Shown: one piece after another, positions 1 to 7,559 of the stretch
Position numbering within the stretch: position 1 is the stretch's first letter
Layout of the letters: each line of letters starts with the position of its first letter
Source: UBA7672 sp963718145
Lineage (GTDB): Bacteria > Pseudomonadota > Alphaproteobacteria > Caulobacterales > Hyphomonadaceae
Length of the DNA: 64,000 nucleotides
Reading direction: 5' to 3'
Assembly (NCBI GenBank): GCA_963718145.1
Contig: CAVQYJ010000001.1
Location: 1 to 64,000 of the forward strand
Made by a program: the position numbers and the translations under genes
Notes under the pieces: generated by a model
Databases searched by the model: none
Seen by the model: the letters and a program-made list of their open reading frames with translations, nothing else
Told to the model about the DNA's origin: nothing

Positions 1-561
1 CCATGGTGTCGACGAAGTGCGACAACGCCCGGTCGACCCGGGCGTGGCGTCGCTGGTCTCCTTGAGGTGCGCGGTCTGTCGGCCTGATCACCTGTTCGGC
101 CTGCTCTCGCAAAATGCCTTGCTGCTCGGCAGTCAGCCCAGAGAGGTAGGCGGGGCCGGAGAGCACCGCGCGATGGTGGCGATGTCGCCGGCGTCGATCA
201 GCGGCACGAGGCCCGTGAAGGCGACTTCCGCGCGCGCCAGAACGCGGATGTCCGATCGCTCGTTGTGCGCCTGCGCCGGAGACAGCGCCTCGTGACACTT
301 GCGCAGGTGCGTCTCGAGCGCGCGGAGCTTGCCCAGCATGGCATCGGCCTTGCGATGGCCGCCTCGGCGAAGGGCTGGACGCGGGTGGCCAGCCGCCCCT
401 TGTCCTCCACAGCGCGGGCGACGTCGTTGATCTTGCCATAGGCCTCGTAGATGTCCGTCAACGCGTCCCGCCCAATCCGCGTGCCCTGGCTGTCGCCTTT
501 GAGCGTACCAGGATGGTGGTCGGCGGGATGTCGATCCGGACGATCGTTGTTTCGTCGTCAT
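1..561 (-). pseudogene. Unknown phage-element protein, frame-disrupted, runs off left edge
   Basis: Downstream of the large terminase a leftward gene starts at an ATG (559-561) preceded by a strong GAAGGAGAA ribosome-binding site. The start overlaps the probable terminase stop as ATGA. No single frame is open throughout. A continuous, plausible protein appears only if the frame is changed near 545, 500, 362 and 175. The pieces then read in order: TTIVRIDIPPTTILVR, a segment with TDIYEAYGKINDVARAVEDK, one with ADAMLGKLRALETHLRK, one with RVLARAEVAFTGLVPLIDAG, then AVLSGPAYLSGLTAEQQGI reaching base 1. I do not recognise the family. Position after terminase suggests a packaging or head-completion accessory. 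Whether the gene is truly decayed or the sequence holds indel errors cannot be told from here. Confidence 0.45.
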
Positions 562-1920
562 GACTTCTCCTTCAGAAGAGAATTGCGCCCGGCCATTGGT
601 GATCCGGTTGCCGTGCAGTTCGCGGACGCCGTAGGCGAGCGCGTCGATCCAGTGGTCGCGGTTCCATTTCGGGTCGATGTCTTCGGCGCGGAGCGTGCCG
701 CGCGGAGCCTCGGGCAGCGTCTCGATCAGATGCCGGCAGCGCTCGGTGAAGTAGAGGCCCGGGCCGTCGCCGGTCACGGCGTTGGCGAGCAATTGGCGGA
801 TCAGGTTCCACTGTCCGATGCGATCCTTTTTGTAAGGCTTGTGCGCGGGCAGGCCGGTTTGGCGGAACAGCTGGATGACGGTCTCCGACTGCAGCCCGCG
901 CGCGTCGTCCATAACGACCTGCGGAGCGCGGCATCCGTTCCGGGCCGCCATCTCCTTGACCATCTCCGCGAACATCTGCGGCGGCGCGCCGTTGCCCAAG
1001 GAGAGGTCCGATGGGTCGGCGGTGTCGGTTTCGTCCAGCGCGATGATGGAGCCGTACTTCATCGGCCCGACGTCGGCCTTGAGTTGGCCTAGAAGGATGC
1101 CGGTGGCGGGAGCCGCCGACCCCCAGTCGCCGCCGACGACGAAGCGATAGCGCGCGTAGGTGGGCACGCGCACGATGTGCACGGCGGGGTCGAACGAGTT
1201 CGAACATGACGCCGCCGAGGACCGACCAGTCGCCGTTGATCCACGCCTGCGCCAGCGCCTTGTCGGTGCCGGTCGCCGCGTTGAGCTGGCGGGCGTAGGC
1301 CTCCCGGTCGATGTGCGGATTGTCCGCGAGGCTGGAGGTCGTCCAGATCCACCAGTCCCCAGCCTCGTCCTGGAAGGGGTGCCAGGGCGGGGCGCGGGAG
1401 ACGAGGTTCCGGAACAGCACCTGGTGGCTGCGACCGTGCGGGTTGGCCGTCCAGTGAATGTCGACGCGCCTGCCGTCCGGCACGCGAAGGTTGGACCGGG
1501 CCAGCTGCATGAACTTGAAGGACTGCGGCGGGTAGTTCCCGACCTCGTCTGCGTAGAGCCCGGTGAAGGACCGGCCCTGCAGCTTCGCATAGGACGCGTC
1601 GTCGCCGATGTTGGTGAAGGTGATGACCCCGCCGGTCGGGATGGTCACCGTGCCGTCGGACTTGTTGCGGATACAGTCGGGGCCGTAGGCGATGAGGCAG
1701 ATCGAAAAGACTTTTTCCTGCAGCTCCTGCAGACCGGCCCAGCTCTCCCGGAGCACAAGAGGGCGCGCGTCCGCGCCGTGTTGCCGGCAGTGGTCGATAA
1801 GGTCGAGGATCATCCAGAACGACTTCCCGGAACCGCGCCCGCCAGCATTCAGGATGTTCAGTGCCCCCGGAAAGGGAGCACCGCCTGCTGGAAACGCGTC
1901 GGGTGGACGTCACGCGCCAT
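558..1920 (-). pseudogene. Phage terminase large subunit, frame-disrupted
   Basis: This is the ATPase/nuclease that packages DNA into phage heads. The reading starts at ATG 1918-1920 with ARDVHPTRFQQAVL. It must change frame near 1875 to reach the Walker A-like segment LNILNAGGRGSGKSFW. It is then open to about 1200 (NIGDDASYAKLQGRSFTGLY, ADEVGNYPPQSFKFM as Walker B, then HWTANPHGRSHQ). A second change near 1200 leads to the nuclease half (RFVVGGDWGSAAPATGILLG, VVMDDARGLQSE, WNRDHWIDALAYGVRELHG). A third change near 575 would give a stop overlapping the next gene's ATG. Each change joins two conserved stretches without internal stops. It overlaps the small terminase by 11 bp. The family is clear; the state of the gene (pseudogene or sequencing indels) is not. 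Confidence 0.75.
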
Positions 1921-2327
1921 CTTTTTTCACTCCATCTATAATCGCCCGGAAGTCTTCCTCGGACATGCGCTCGGGGATGGGATGTTTATCTGCGTGTTGT
2001 TGGTGACGTTGCCGCCCGCCATCGCTTCGCCCTCGCGCCAGCCACAGCGGGCCTTGGCCAGGAAGATCGCGGCGATGGTGATCCCCTTCCTCGCATGAGA
2101 AAGCAGGATGTCCTGCAGTTCGTCGCCAAGGGCCGCCCGCCCTCGGTCCAAAGCCTCCCTAGTGGGGGGGTCGCGTAGGCGCAGCACACGGAAGGTCTCG
2201 CTTGATATGCCGAGCGCCTTGGCAATCGAGGCGAGGTCGCGGCCATCACGGGCCATGCGCTCCACGAGCGCGTATCCTGCGGGCTTCAGCGCGTAGTGCT
2301 GGCCGCCAGGCTGGCCTCGGCCAGCAT
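1910..2327 (-). pseudogene. Terminase small subunit-like protein, frame-disrupted
   Basis: The central part is open: MARDGRDLASIAKALGIS is a helix-turn-helix, followed by REALDRGRAALGDELQDIL and a segment with AAIFLAKARCGWREGE, the usual look of small terminases that recognise the packaging site. The N-terminal extension GQHYALKPAGYALVERM lies in the same frame. It would connect to an ATG at 2325-2327 (MLAEASLA) only through a frame change near 2300. At the C-terminus NNTQINIP must change frame near 1985 to read PIPERMSEEDFRAIIDG and stop at 1910, overlapping the large-subunit ATG. As assembled, the open frame 1936-2265 ends in an aberrant tail. Gene order and overlap support the terminase assignment. 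Confidence 0.6.
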
Positions 2328-2580
2328 CACATAGCGGCTGTTGGGGCCCCGCGCGGTTCGCTGGACGGTTCGCTGTCCGCCGGGATTATGGGAAGCTGTA
2401 GACACTGAGGCTTTGGCCTCTGCCGATCCGCCAACTCAAGAGCGGCGGGTCTGCCGCTCAGGACGAGGAGGATTTTGGCGCAGGGAGCGCAGCCCGTATC
2501 TCATTTTATGCCGCAGGCGACCCAGCGACGCGAAGCTGGAAGCCCAGGGGGGGAACAGCAGCCCGCCGAAGCCGTCGCGT
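2328..2580. other. Intergenic stretch left of the iteron array
   Basis: I see no convincing gene. Two copies of CGGTTCG (2354-2360 and 2366-2372, 12 bp apart) are the reverse complement of the CGAACCG motif repeated beside the integrase. Together with the array to the right this separates the helicase gene from the terminase genes, the place where an origin or late promoter would be expected. Confidence 0.4.
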
Positions 2581-2844
2581 ATCCGACTTACGACCCGACT
2601 ACCGATCCGACTTGCTCGAACAGCCTTCTGTTATTGAGTTATTTCTACTCTTTAAGTCGGATAGTCGGATAAGTCGGAAGAAACAGCATGTCGGCGGAGC
2701 ATGGTCGGTGCATGTTGTGCGTCCGCCATCCCGAGCATGGAGTAGCGGATAGGAAAGCCCCGACTAATCCGATTACCCGACTTGTTCCGCCGTAGCGCCT
2801 TGGCGCCACAGCGGATTGCCGCAAGTCGGATGCCGTAGTCGGAT
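2581..2844. repeat. Iteron-like array of AGTCGGAT octamers
   Basis: The octamer AGTCGGAT, or its complement ATCCGACT, occurs six times perfectly. Two copies are as ATCCGACT (2581-2588, 2605-2612) and four as AGTCGGAT (2655-2662, 2663-2670, 2824-2831, 2837-2844). Near-matches lie between them: CCCGACTA at 2593-2600 and 2758-2765, AAGTCGGAA at 2671-2679, AATCCGATT at 2766-2774, CCCGACTT at 2776-2783. The central 2654-2679 block is three almost contiguous copies. The array is AT-rich near 2630-2655 and sits directly after the stop of the helicase gene. Such iterons next to a replication helicase are typical of a replication origin. That role is inferred. Confidence 0.6.
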
Positions 2845-2859
2845 GCGCAGCCGGAAGCC

Positions 2860-4569
2860 TTAGAAGGGCGGCTCTCCTTCCTTGGGCTCCTCAACGTCCA
2901 AGGCCCAGGTGGTGACGTCGTCGGGCCACTCCACCTTCCGGCCCAGGTGCTCCTCCCAGCGCGCCCGGCATGTCGCCAGATCGGAGAGCCAGTAGCCACG
3001 AGGCTGTTTCCACTTTTGGCCCAGATAGACGCGTGTTCCCTCGCCGCCGCCTGCCAACATGCGAAGGAGCGCGCCGAGCTTCTTGTCGTGTCCCTTGAGG
3101 CCATAGGCGTCGACGAGGACGCACGTCGCCGCAAACACACGGCCATGCGAGTTCGACTTGAAGTCGCCCGGTATCTCGCCGTTGCAGAGCACGCTTTGGA
3201 TCGCGTCGTCGGCAGGAGGGAGGTTGAGGTCTTTCTGTCGTTGCAACGCCGCCGTCACGGGCCGGGGCCACTTCTCGAAGGCTCCATTCGCGACCCGCTC
3301 CTCCCAGTGCTTCCCGGTCAGCCATCGGAAGAAGGATGCTTTACCACCGCAGCGCCACTCCTCGGCGATAGCGCCGAAGTACTCTCGGTCGTTGTTGTGG
3401 ATGCCCGCGTCGACATGCAGCACGAAGTTGCGGCGGTCGTCGCGCTCGGCGGCGATGATGCGTTCGTCGTTGGACGCCAGCGCTGCCCTGAAGGGCTTGG
3501 GCACGACAATAATATCCACGCCCTTGGCCTCGACGTTCAGGGTCGGGCACGTGATGAGCGTCTTCAGTTTCGCCGCGTGCTTGCGGTTGCCTGCAAAGAA
3601 CGCTTCATCCGCGAAGATAATGCACTTGTTCATTAGGTGCTTGTTGAAGTGTCCAAGGACCTGCTGTTCATCGTCCAATGTCATTGCGTGCGGGCCGAAG
3701 TACTCCATGTAGCGCTCGATCATGAAGGTCTTTCCGGAGCCCTGCCCACCACCTAGCACAAGCGCTGTGGATGTTGGGCCGGGGTGCCAGAGGCCGTGTG
3801 CCATCCAGCCAAGCAGATACTTCAAAGTGTCCTCGTTCCCGCCGCACACGTTGTAACGGAGGTGGTGCATCCACCGCTTGCAGTAAGTGGGATCTTCCGG
3901 GCCATCCAGTTCGGAGTTGGAGGTGGACACGTCCGGGCCCATGTTGAAAGTCGGCCCGCCGGCAAGCCCAACGGGCCATCCTTGCCACAGGTTCACCACG
4001 CCAGACGGCATCTGCGACTGGTGCGTGCCAGGCCGGAACTCAGCCTTCTCGAACCGCGTCGTAGTCCTGTGGCGCAGCCAGACATCAGCGGCCTGCTTGT
4101 AGACGACGCTTCCGTCCTCTTGGCGGACTTCGATCACCTTGTGCAAATTCGCCGTCCGGAAATCGCCAACAGATTGCGTGACGATTTCGCCATTGTCGAA
4201 CCAACACACCCGCGGCTTGCCTCCCCAGTTCTCGATGGTGAACTTATGGCAGAACTCGTCGAGATAGCAGTCGATCGGTGTACCTTGCAGCTTGTTTAGA
4301 ACGTCAAGCTCCGCGTCCGTCAGCTCCAAATGCGCCGACCATTCACGACTGTCAGGTTGAACGCCGAGGCGCTGACAGCGCGCGAGGTAAGCCTGCCAGG
4401 TGATGCGCTTTCGCAGTATCCATGGACGAGCGCAGATGCTCTTGTCGATCTCCTCGTCAACCGGAGGTTCGTTCAGCGGCGAAGGCGAGCGCGCCGGAGG
4501 CATATGCTCCGCAGCGCCTAATATGATTGCTTGGTTGGGCGGCTCGTTGAATTGTTGGGCATCCATCAT
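2860..4569 (-). CDS. Phage/satellite replication helicase (D5/SF3-like, DUF5906)
   Basis: The protein of 569 residues resembles the helicase half of D5/NrS-1-type primase-helicases that start phage or satellite DNA replication. An SF3-type ATPase core is visible in the middle: Walker A GGGQGSGKTF and Walker B CIIFADEAFF. These are followed by KTLITCPTLNVEAKG and the sensor-like SNDERIIAAERDDRR. The N-terminal part has no recognisable primase motif. I chose ATG 4567-4569 (MMDAQQF) because AAGGAAC lies just upstream; an in-frame ATG at 4641 would add 24 residues. The frame is intact, unlike the terminase genes next door. It lies 75 bp after the AlpA-like gene and is followed by the AGTCGGAT array, its likely target. 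Confidence 0.75.
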   Translation of the reverse strand: MMDAQQFNEPPNQAIILGAAEHMPPARSPSPLNEPPVDEEIDKSICARPWILRKRITWQAYLARCQRLGVQPDSREWSAHLELTDAELDVLNKLQGTPIDCYLDEFCHKFTIENWGGKPRVCWFDNGEIVTQSVGDFRTANLHKVIEVRQEDGSVVYKQAADVWLRHRTTTRFEKAEFRPGTHQSQMPSGVVNLWQGWPVGLAGGPTFNMGPDVSTSNSELDGPEDPTYCKRWMHHLRYNVCGGNEDTLKYLLGWMAHGLWHPGPTSTALVLGGGQGSGKTFMIERYMEYFGPHAMTLDDEQQVLGHFNKHLMNKCIIFADEAFFAGNRKHAAKLKTLITCPTLNVEAKGVDIIVVPKPFRAALASNDERIIAAERDDRRNFVLHVDAGIHNNDREYFGAIAEEWRCGGKASFFRWLTGKHWEERVANGAFEKWPRPVTAALQRQKDLNLPPADDAIQSVLCNGEIPGDFKSNSHGRVFAATCVLVDAYGLKGHDKKLGALLRMLAGGGEGTRVYLGQKWKQPRGYWLSDLATCRARWEEHLGRKVEWPDDVTTWALDVEEPKEGEPPF

Positions 4570-4644
4570 TTTGTTCCTTGCTTGATGGGTTGCTGTGAGA
4601 GGCAAATGTTCGGCCCGCGTCGTGGTCGCGACGCGGGCCAACTT

Positions 4645-4920
4645 TCATGCGGCATCCGCGCGGTGCCTCTCGATCCACGCGCGCACGTCCACTACGCGGT
4701 AGCGGACAGCTCCGTTTTTGCCGGTGCCGAGCTTCGAAAACGCCGGACCGGTACGCTTCGAGCGCATCGCTTCCAGAGCTCGGGGCGAGAAGCCCGTGAG
4801 CTGCGAGACCTGGCGAGGAGTGAGATACTCTGGCGCGAGCGTTGGCGACGCGCCGTCGTAAGAGGAAGAGTTGGGCGCGCCGTTGCGACGCGCCACGTCG
4901 TGGCACAAAGTTGATTGCAT
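4645..4920 (-). CDS. AlpA-like/excisionase-type helix-turn-helix regulator
   Basis: A protein of 91 residues with a winged helix-turn-helix of the AlpA/excisionase (MerR-like) class: EYLTPRQVSQLTGFSPRALE, then RSKRTGPAFSKLGTG and VRYRVVDVRAWIERHR. Such proteins activate island genes or control excision. The first 25-30 residues are not conserved-looking, so the true start may be further in (for example the GTG of VARRNG). It is first of a leftward series: regulator, helicase, iterons, terminase. A short perfect inverted repeat AACAG-N5-CTGTT at 4928-4942, just upstream of the start, could be an operator. Confidence 0.7.
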   Translation of the reverse strand: MQSTLCHDVARRNGAPNSSSYDGASPTLAPEYLTPRQVSQLTGFSPRALEAMRSKRTGPAFSKLGTGKNGAVRYRVVDVRAWIERHRADAA

Positions 4921-5224
4921 GGCTGCGAACAGCTCAACTGTTGGCGGGAGCTACCCCGCTAGGTTGATGCCCCGTCACGGGCGCGTTCGGACATTCGGCA
5001 GCCGTTTACTGAACCGGGGGGCCCTGCGAAGGGAGCCATTCCGTCCGGTCTGACGGCATCCGCCACCTCTGGACAAGCCAGCGGCCCGGTATGGAACGAA
5101 TGTAGAACCGCTAGGCCCCGCTCGCAACCTCTTCGAGCACTTATTTCCTTGGCAACCCCCGTTTCAATCCCAACCGGACGCACTAAAACTTCGGGGGCGG
5201 ATGGGTTTTGGGAGGGCGGCAGTA
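4921..5224. promoter_or_regulatory. Control region between alpA-like gene and the small rightward gene
   Basis: This divergent spacer of about 300 bp should hold the promoters for both directions. It has the inverted repeat AACAG/CTGTT (4928-4942). It ends in GGGAGGGCGG, a clear ribosome-binding site for the ATG at 5225. The leftward open frame of 74 codons at 4959-5183 has no ribosome-binding site or recognisable domain, so I do not call it a gene. Confidence 0.35.
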
Positions 5225-5419
5225 ATGCCGAAGAATCTTCGGGCCGATATCGATTGGCATCGGGCGCGCCTAGCCTTCTACCGGCAGGCGTTGGAGGAGC
5301 TAGACGCCTTGCCGGATGTTGCGGAGAAGGTCGCCCGGCAGGAAGGCATCAAGACGATCATCGCCGATCTTCAGCGCACGATGTCTGATCTGGAGCGCGT
5401 GCTAGGTCAGAGAGGCTAG
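5225..5419 (+). CDS. Small hypothetical protein of the integrated element
   Basis: A protein of 64 residues starting at MPKNLRADIDWHRARL after a strong GGGAGGGCGG site; an upstream in-frame ATG (5201) lacks one. It is charged and predicted helical (FYRQALEELDALPDVAEK, LQRTMSDLERVLGQRG), with leucine spacing that suits a short coiled coil. It is the only rightward gene in the element, convergent with the integrase and divergent from the alpA-like gene. That is a position often used by repressors or accessory proteins of islands. No known family recognised. Confidence 0.5.
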   Translation: MPKNLRADIDWHRARLAFYRQALEELDALPDVAEKVARQEGIKTIIADLQRTMSDLERVLGQRG

Positions 5420-5432
5420 ACGCTCTGAACTT

Positions 5433-6665
5433 TCATCCAGTGCGCTTCATTCCCCGCACATTTCCAAAAGTTGCGAGGTCATCCGTCCCCTGCGTGGCCA
5501 GCAGCCGGTCGAACAAGCGCCTTCTCATGGATGTAAACGCCGTCGATCCCGGCACGGCGTGGTCCAGCATCAAGCGCGCGTCGATCTTGTCGATGCCCAG
5601 GCGCTGCGCCGCTGTGCGGTAGGTGTGGCGCAGGATGTGCCCGGTCTGGTTGGGCAGCCCCTTTTCTTTCCAGGCGACGGTGTGGATCATGCGCCCTTGC
5701 TTGGTGCGCGAGCGCGATGGGAAAACCCACTCGGTGTTCGGATAGAGCACGTCGCCGTATTTGAAGGCGTCCTTGATCAGGTCCACCATGTACTCGGACA
5801 GCGGCAGGTCGAACGAGCGCCCCGACTTCATGCGCGGGATTGATATGGCCTTCTTGTCGAGGTGAACCCATTCCCGCCGCAATGAGACGAGGCAGCCAGG
5901 GCGGAGGCCCGACAGCAGCCCAAAGGTGTGCATGATCCGGCGGAGCGGGTTGGGCAGGGACTGAACCTTGCCCCACCATTCAGGCATTTCCTCGGGCAGC
6001 ATGATCCGGCTGCCGGAGCGCTCCGGGTTCATGGTGACGGCGCTGATCGGGTTGGGCGGCAGGGCGTCGGGGTCGTCGACCACCCGGAGCGCCAGGTTGT
6101 AGGCCGCCCGGAAGTCCTTCATGGCCTGGTTGGCCACCCTTGGGCCGTGCTCCCGGCTGATCCGCTTGTGCTCCTCCCGGGCCATGCTTCTCTTTATTTC
6201 CGTGATGGGCAGGGGCTTCCAGGCCCGGAGGTACCGGTCCAGCCGGTCGAGGATGTCGACCATGGTTCGGTCGGCCCGGTCCCGGGTGCGCATGTCGGAA
6301 GTGTACTCCTTGAACATGCGCTCGACGGTCCAGACATGCGCGCCGTCCCCGTACCCTCCGGGCAGGGCGTTGGGGTCGATCCCCTTCTTGATCTTTGCGA
6401 TCACCTCCTCGGCCTTGGTCCGGGCGTCGTCGAGGCAGAGGTCGTCGATCGTGCCCAGGGTGTGGCGGACGGTCTTGGCTAGCCGTCGGCGGCCTCGCTG
6501 GCCGACCCACAGGTCCTTCTGGACCTTGTAGGACTTCGACAGCTTGTTGACCGTGACGAGCAGGCCGACGACGCGGGTGTCACGCACGAAGTAGGGGGCG
6601 CTTGCGTTGGGGAGGCCCCGGATGAATCCTTCCGTGAGCCGCCGAGGCGGATAAGTTGTGGTCAC
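5433..6665 (-). CDS. Tyrosine-recombinase integrase, C-terminus frame-disrupted
   Basis: Site-specific integrase with an N-terminal arm-binding domain of the DUF4102 type (RRLTEGFIRGLPN ... DARTKAEEVIAKIKKGIDP) and a C-terminal catalytic domain. Visible catalytic residues are Arg in LLSGLRPGCLVSL, Lys in RMKSGRSFDL, His-x-x-Arg in GHILRHTYRTAA, and His in MLDHAVPG. In this frame no nucleophilic tyrosine follows. The expected DGVYIHEKAL is encoded at 5520-5551 in another frame. The frame then returns for FDRLLATQG, and a third frame gives RMTSQLLEMCGE with a stop at 5447-5449. Start is GTG 6663-6665 after AAGGAG. The gene faces away from the attachment site and has four CGAACCG repeats directly upstream. 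Confidence 0.85.
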   Translation of the reverse strand: MTTTYPPRRLTEGFIRGLPNASAPYFVRDTRVVGLLVTVNKLSKSYKVQKDLWVGQRGRRRLAKTVRHTLGTIDDLCLDDARTKAEEVIAKIKKGIDPNALPGGYGDGAHVWTVERMFKEYTSDMRTRDRADRTMVDILDRLDRYLRAWKPLPITEIKRSMAREEHKRISREHGPRVANQAMKDFRAAYNLALRVVDDPDALPPNPISAVTMNPERSGSRIMLPEEMPEWWGKVQSLPNPLRRIMHTFGLLSGLRPGCLVSLRREWVHLDKKAISIPRMKSGRSFDLPLSEYMVDLIKDAFKYGDVLYPNTEWVFPSRSRTKQGRMIHTVAWKEKGLPNQTGHILRHTYRTAAQRLGIDKIDARLMLDHAVPGSTAFTSMRRRLFDRLLATQGTDDLATFGNVRGMKRTG

Positions 6666-6680
6666 TGTTGAGCTCCTTAG

Positions 6681-6721
6681 CGAACCGTTTTGCGAACCGC
6701 GCCCGAACCGTTTTCGAACCG
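6681..6721. repeat. Four phased CGAACCG repeats beside the integrase
   Basis: CGAACCG occurs at 6681-6687, 6693-6699, 6704-6710 and 6715-6721, all in one orientation. Start-to-start spacing is 12, 11 and 11 bp, about one helical turn. The cluster lies between the integrase start (6665) and the attachment site (6832). It could be arm-type integrase sites or an operator controlling the integrase gene. Confidence 0.55.
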
Positions 6722-6831
6722 GGTGACCCGGAGGACGGTGGGGGTTCTAGGAAGAGCTCTGTCCGCGAGGTGACTCCCAGACAATCAGTTTTGGTGGGTC
6801 TAGGAGGATCGAGGGGTTGTGGCCCCTGAAT

Positions 6832-6876
6832 CTTCTAAGCGGGTGGTTGCAGGTTCAAGTCCTGCCGGGATCGCCA
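6832..6876 (+). other. Attachment site: 3' fragment of tRNA-Arg(TCT)
   Basis: The 45 bp run from the anticodon loop (CTTCTAA) through the descending anticodon stem, variable loop, T arm (GCAGG-TTCAAGT-CCTGC), 3' acceptor strand and CCA. This matches the 3' half of an alphaproteobacterial tRNA-Arg with anticodon TCT. The 5' half is absent: the preceding bases do not pair with the anticodon stem, and no GATCCCG acceptor strand lies upstream. A tyrosine integrase next to a tRNA 3' end marks this as one end of an integrated element; the intact tRNA should lie beyond the other end, left of the window. Confidence 0.75.
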
Positions 6877-6925
6877 GTCTTGCCCCCTCGCACCCCCGGG
6901 AAATCCACCGGCTGTGTCGTGTCCG

Positions 6926-6951
6926 GGAACCTGCTTCGGCTGGGCGACGTT
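6926..6951 (+). promoter_or_regulatory. EcfG-type general stress promoter
   Basis: GGAAC (6926-6930), 17 bp, then CGTT (6948-6951), exactly the GGAAC-N16/17-CGTT pattern of EcfG (PhyR-NepR-EcfG) promoters in Alphaproteobacteria. It lies 55 bp upstream of the hemerythrin-like gene's TTG start and reads toward it. Confidence 0.65.
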
Positions 6952-7006
6952 TGATGTGCGGGACGGCGCCGCCCGCCTTCGGGCACCCTTACCGAGGAGA
7001 CGCACA

Positions 7007-7468
7007 TTGGACGCGATCACACTGCTGCGCGATGACCACCAGCTTCTCCGCAGGCTGAGCAAGGAATTGGCGGAGACGACGGAGAGGGCAGTCGAGACCC
7101 GCAAGAAGCTTCTGAAGCGGCTTGAGGCCGAATTGAAGGCGCACACGACGGTCGAGGAGGAACTGTTCTATCCGGCCCTGCTGGATGCATCCGATGACAT
7201 CGAGGATGCGCGCATGGTGGCGGAAGGGATCGAGGAGCACCGGGCCTGCGACAAGAAGGTGATCCCCGACATGCACAAGGCCGATCCGTCGTCCATCGCC
7301 TATTCGGGCGAGGCGAAGGTGCTGAAGGACTACATCCACCACCATCTCGGCGAGGAGGAAGAGGAGATGTTTCCCAAGGCCCGCAAGCTGATCCCGGCCG
7401 CCGCGCTGAAGGAGCTGGGCGAGCGGATGCTGGCGCGGAAGAAGGAACTGCTCGGCGAAGTTGCTTGA
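7007..7468 (+). CDS. Hemerythrin-like (HHE) domain protein
   Basis: A cytoplasmic protein of 153 residues with the hemerythrin four-helix pattern that binds a di-iron centre. Likely ligands are His in RDDHQLLRRL, His and Glu in AHTTVEEELFYPAL, His in IEEHRACDKK, and His/Glu in YIHHHLGEEEEEMFP. Family members act in oxygen, iron or nitrosative stress sensing or storage. I chose TTG 7007 because GAGGAGA sits 6 bp upstream; longer ATG starts lie in the tRNA and promoter region. An EcfG-type promoter upstream suggests general-stress control. It is the first chromosomal gene beyond the attachment site. Confidence 0.8.
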   Translation: MDAITLLRDDHQLLRRLSKELAETTERAVETRKKLLKRLEAELKAHTTVEEELFYPALLDASDDIEDARMVAEGIEEHRACDKKVIPDMHKADPSSIAYSGEAKVLKDYIHHHLGEEEEEMFPKARKLIPAAALKELGERMLARKKELLGEVA

Positions 7469-7559
7469 GGGCTTGATGCTGAGCGCCGCGGAACGGGCAC
7501 AAGCAGCGGGACTGCAGGGCCGAAATCGGGCGTGAATTCTTGCGAGGATGGGGGGCAGG

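Noticed and set aside
4959..5183. Leftward frame of 74 codons in the element's control region
   Set aside because: No ribosome-binding site, composition of a shadow frame, and no recognised domain.
6819..7058. Rightward frame of 79 codons covering the tRNA fragment
   Set aside because: It translates the tRNA 3' half and the promoter region; no coding features.
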